Source: an uncultured Bacilli bacterium
Lineage (GTDB): Bacteria > Bacillota_I > Bacilli_A > RF39 > UBA660
Length of the DNA stretch: 5,285 nt
Assembly: GCA_947623975.1 (NCBI GenBank)
Contig: CANQHY010000085.1
Location: 1 to 5,285, forward strand
Direction of reading: 5' to 3'
In this document: one piece after another, positions 4,108 to 5,285 of the stretch
How the letters are laid out: each line of letters begins with the position of its first letter
How positions within the stretch are numbered: position 1 is the stretch's first letter
Made by a program: the position numbers and the translations under genes
Notes under the pieces: generated by a model
Told to the model about the DNA's origin: nothing
Databases searched by the model: none
What the model saw: only the letters and a program-made list of their open reading frames with translations

Positions 4108-4424
4108 ATATTTTTCAAATTGTTCTTTAGTTAAAATTGTTTTAATATCTATTTTATTTACAAACATATAATCTTTATCAGGTATGCCAAATACGCCTTG
4201 TTCTTTATACATTTGTAACATAATTGGTCTTACTTTTTCACCGTTAACATAATCTCCGATTTCAATTAAATCTATATATTATGACTTGATTTTTTTATAT
4301 CGCTAGCCATATACCCTTTTCCTTTAATAGAACAAATTATTAATGGATTATTTTCTTTATCTAAAATATTAATTTGTGCTATATTTCCATCATAAGTTCT
4401 GATAAACTTTTTTTCTAATTTCAT
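4087..4424 (-). pseudogene. Conserved phage protein broken by a one-base deletion
   Basis: The first frame starts with an ATG at 4424, in an ATGA overlap with the previous gene, and runs 50 codons (MKLEKKFIRTYDGNIAQINI to KKSSHNI) to TAG at 4272. A second frame, one base back, continues without a gap from 4272 to TAG at 4087: DLIEIGDYVNGEKV, then an ILTKEQFEKYCYKTGE tail. Joined, the break reads HNI-IDLIEIGDYVNG, the signature of a common Firmicute phage family whose members have HNIIDLIE.GDYVNG and end in ILT-EQFE. Missing one A in AATATATAGAT restores about 112 aa. No slippery heptamer is visible, so programmed frameshifting is unlikely. Function of the family is unknown. It could be true decay or a sequencing error. 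Confidence 0.78.
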
Positions 4425-5146
4425 AATCCCAGTTCCTCTAATGTATATTCTATTTCTGTTTTCATGCCTTTGTACATCGTGCCTTTTTCAAATGGTGGTA
4501 GCCAAGTGATTTTATCTGAATTGTTGTATTTTGTTATAATACAAATGTTTTCAAATATTATATCGTCACATTTTAAAATATGATAAACTTTATCTCTAAA
4601 AGGTCTAATAACGTCACTTAAATATTTTCTTTCTACTTCATCAAGTATTGGTTCTTCAGCTTCTAATGTCAGTTTTATATTCTTACTTTTACTAATTTTA
4701 CATAATTTTTCATACTCAGATTCACTTAAATTATCATTTTTTAAAGTTATTTTAAATGAATCATCTAATCTTGGTTGATAATAAGTGCATCTCTTAATTT
4801 CACTAATTTTTACTTCTTTTTCTATTTTCATTTTGTCATCTCCTTTAAGTAATAATTTTGTTAATTCTTCATCATTATGTCTAAAATAATAATATTTATT
4901 TTCAAACAATAATGATAATGCGTGATGAAGTGGCCGATATCTAGCATTACTTTTTATTTCTGTTGCTTTTTCTAACATTTCTTCAAATTTTTTTTTAGAA
5001 TAAATAAAACTACAATTAATTAATCCAGTTTCATAGTAACAATCTATTTCATCTTTTGCAAAATTTGCTATTTTTAGTGCTTCTTCCTTTGTTAAAAATA
5101 TTTCTTTGTCACGAAGCGGTAGTAATCCGAAAATAAATTCAGGCAT
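4421..5146 (-). CDS. Hypothetical phage protein, possible fusion of two genes
   Basis: I prefer ATG 5146 (MPEFIFGLLPLRDKEI): it follows the upstream stop by 4 bases and has GAGG 12 bases before it. ATG 5170 is possible and adds 8 residues but has no ribosome binding site and overlaps the upstream gene. The N-terminal half (to about residue 105) is unrecognised: helical, with EIDCYYETGLIN and ARYRPLHHALSLL segments. The C-terminal half starts at an internal ATG, 4831, preceded by AAAGGAG, and has features of a well-known phage family of its own: EEPILDEVERKYLSDVIRPF, then GTMYKGM and the terminal YTLEELGL. So this may be two genes (about 105 and 136 aa) joined by loss of a stop, or one gene with an internal start. 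The end overlaps the broken gene downstream by 4 bp. Function unknown for both halves. Confidence 0.75.
   Translation of the reverse strand: MPEFIFGLLPLRDKEIFLTKEEALKIANFAKDEIDCYYETGLINCSFIYSKKKFEEMLEKATEIKSNARYRPLHHALSLLFENKYYYFRHNDEELTKLLLKGDDKMKIEKEVKISEIKRCTYYQPRLDDSFKITLKNDNLSESEYEKLCKISKSKNIKLTLEAEEPILDEVERKYLSDVIRPFRDKVYHILKCDDIIFENICIITKYNNSDKITWLPPFEKGTMYKGMKTEIEYTLEELGL
4840..4846 (-). promoter_or_regulatory. Internal ribosome binding site for a 136-aa product
   Basis: AAAGGAG on the minus strand lies 8 bases before the in-frame ATG at 4831. It is stronger than the site at the start of the whole ORF. The ATG begins the portion with the recognised family features, ending at 4421, so separate translation of a 136-aa protein is likely. 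In the other frame a TGA overlaps this ATG, the usual ATGA junction, hinting that the upstream gene once stopped here. Confidence 0.6.
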
Positions 5147-5150
5147 TGTT

Positions 5151-5285
5151 TTATTTAACCTCACATACATCTAATATTTTTAATACATAATATAACTTAC
5201 CAGGTTCTGCTCCCCATTCTTCTTTGCCATAGCCTTGTTCTATTTTTACTTTGCATTTGATTTGTTGGCTATTTTTTAAATATCC
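5151..5285 (-). CDS. Hypothetical protein, C-terminal 44 aa only
   Basis: The 3' end of a gene that enters from the right edge. The open frame from 5285 has 44 sense codons and ends in TAA at 5151. The visible part reads GYLKNSQQIKCKVKIEQGYG, then KEEWGAEPGKLYYVLKILDV and CEVK at the end. It looks like alternating beta strands with a Gly/Trp-rich turn. It is too little to name a family. The stop is four bases from the preferred ATG of the next gene, and GAGG in its last codons serves as that gene's ribosome binding site, so the two are in one operon. Confidence 0.78.
   Translation of the reverse strand, partial: GYLKNSQQIKCKVKIEQGYGKEEWGAEPGKLYYVLKILDVCEVK

Noticed and set aside
3909..4130. 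73-codon plus-strand ORF rich in Leu, Tyr and Phe
   Set aside because: It lies opposite the 144-codon gene and part of the broken gene, has no ribosome binding site, and its hydrophobic look comes from being the complement of Lys/Asn/Glu-rich AT-rich coding DNA.
4265..4282. Programmed -1 frameshift in the split gene
   Set aside because: The junction lacks an X-XXY-YYZ slippery heptamer, and the P-site codon ATA would have to re-pair with TAT. A simple deletion explains it better.
1..5285. CRISPR array, tRNA or rRNA genes, and an alternative genetic code (TGA as Trp)
   Set aside because: No regularly spaced repeats or cloverleaf sequences were seen. TGA serves as a stop in ATGA overlaps at 1243 and 4421, and all Trp codons in the translated genes are TGG.

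Overview
The window looks like a piece of a temperate phage or prophage from a very AT-rich Firmicute, most likely a Clostridium-type host. The reasons are the strongly A/T-rich codon choice (ATA, AGA, AAA and TTA dominate), the AGGAG-type ribosome binding sites, and a recognisable order of late regulator, then small terminase, then large terminase. All supported genes lie on the minus strand, so biological order runs from high to low coordinates. TGA works as a stop here: it ends several genes inside ATGA start/stop overlaps, and Trp is TGG, so genetic code 11 fits.

Right part (5285 down to 3159) is the tail of an early/middle operon of small, mostly unknown phage genes. It holds the 3' end of an unknown gene; a two-part ORF that may be two fused genes (a second ribosome binding site and ATG lie in the middle); a conserved phage gene split by an apparent one-base deletion; a 144-codon ORF whose 3' end also looks frameshifted; ORFs of 57 and 54 codons; a doubtful 34-codon basic ORF; and a 178-aa protein with a C-terminal sigma-region-4-like HTH, of the ArpU/RinA/Ltr type that switches on late genes in Gram-positive phages. 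Four gene ends share nearly the same 21-base sequence, which encodes a Y/D-K/R-x-G-E/D tail and also carries the next gene's ribosome binding site.

Centre (about 2625 to 2390) is a compact noncoding control region. Read on the minus strand it has two TGCAAAAA direct repeats one helix turn apart, a near-consensus sigma-A promoter (TTGACC, 17 bp, TATAAT), an 11-bp inverted repeat across the predicted transcription start, a weak intrinsic terminator about 45-70 nt downstream, and a perfect 18-bp inverted repeat. The loop of that last hairpin contains CCTCCTTTCT, which can pair with the ribosome binding site of the next gene and matches the 3' tail of 16S rRNA. This is the most interesting part of the window: it looks like a late-gene switch with possible attenuation or antitermination and RBS sequestration.

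Left part (2389 to 1) is the start of the late operon: a conserved 89-aa DUF6275-like protein, a 107-aa HExxH putative zinc metallopeptidase, the small terminase subunit (GTG start), and the large terminase subunit (ATPase plus most of the nuclease domain), which runs off the left edge. These genes are nearly contiguous, and TerS and TerL overlap by 4 bp. The model is that the 178-aa regulator activates the promoter just downstream of its own gene, giving DNA packaging and presumably the head genes beyond the window.
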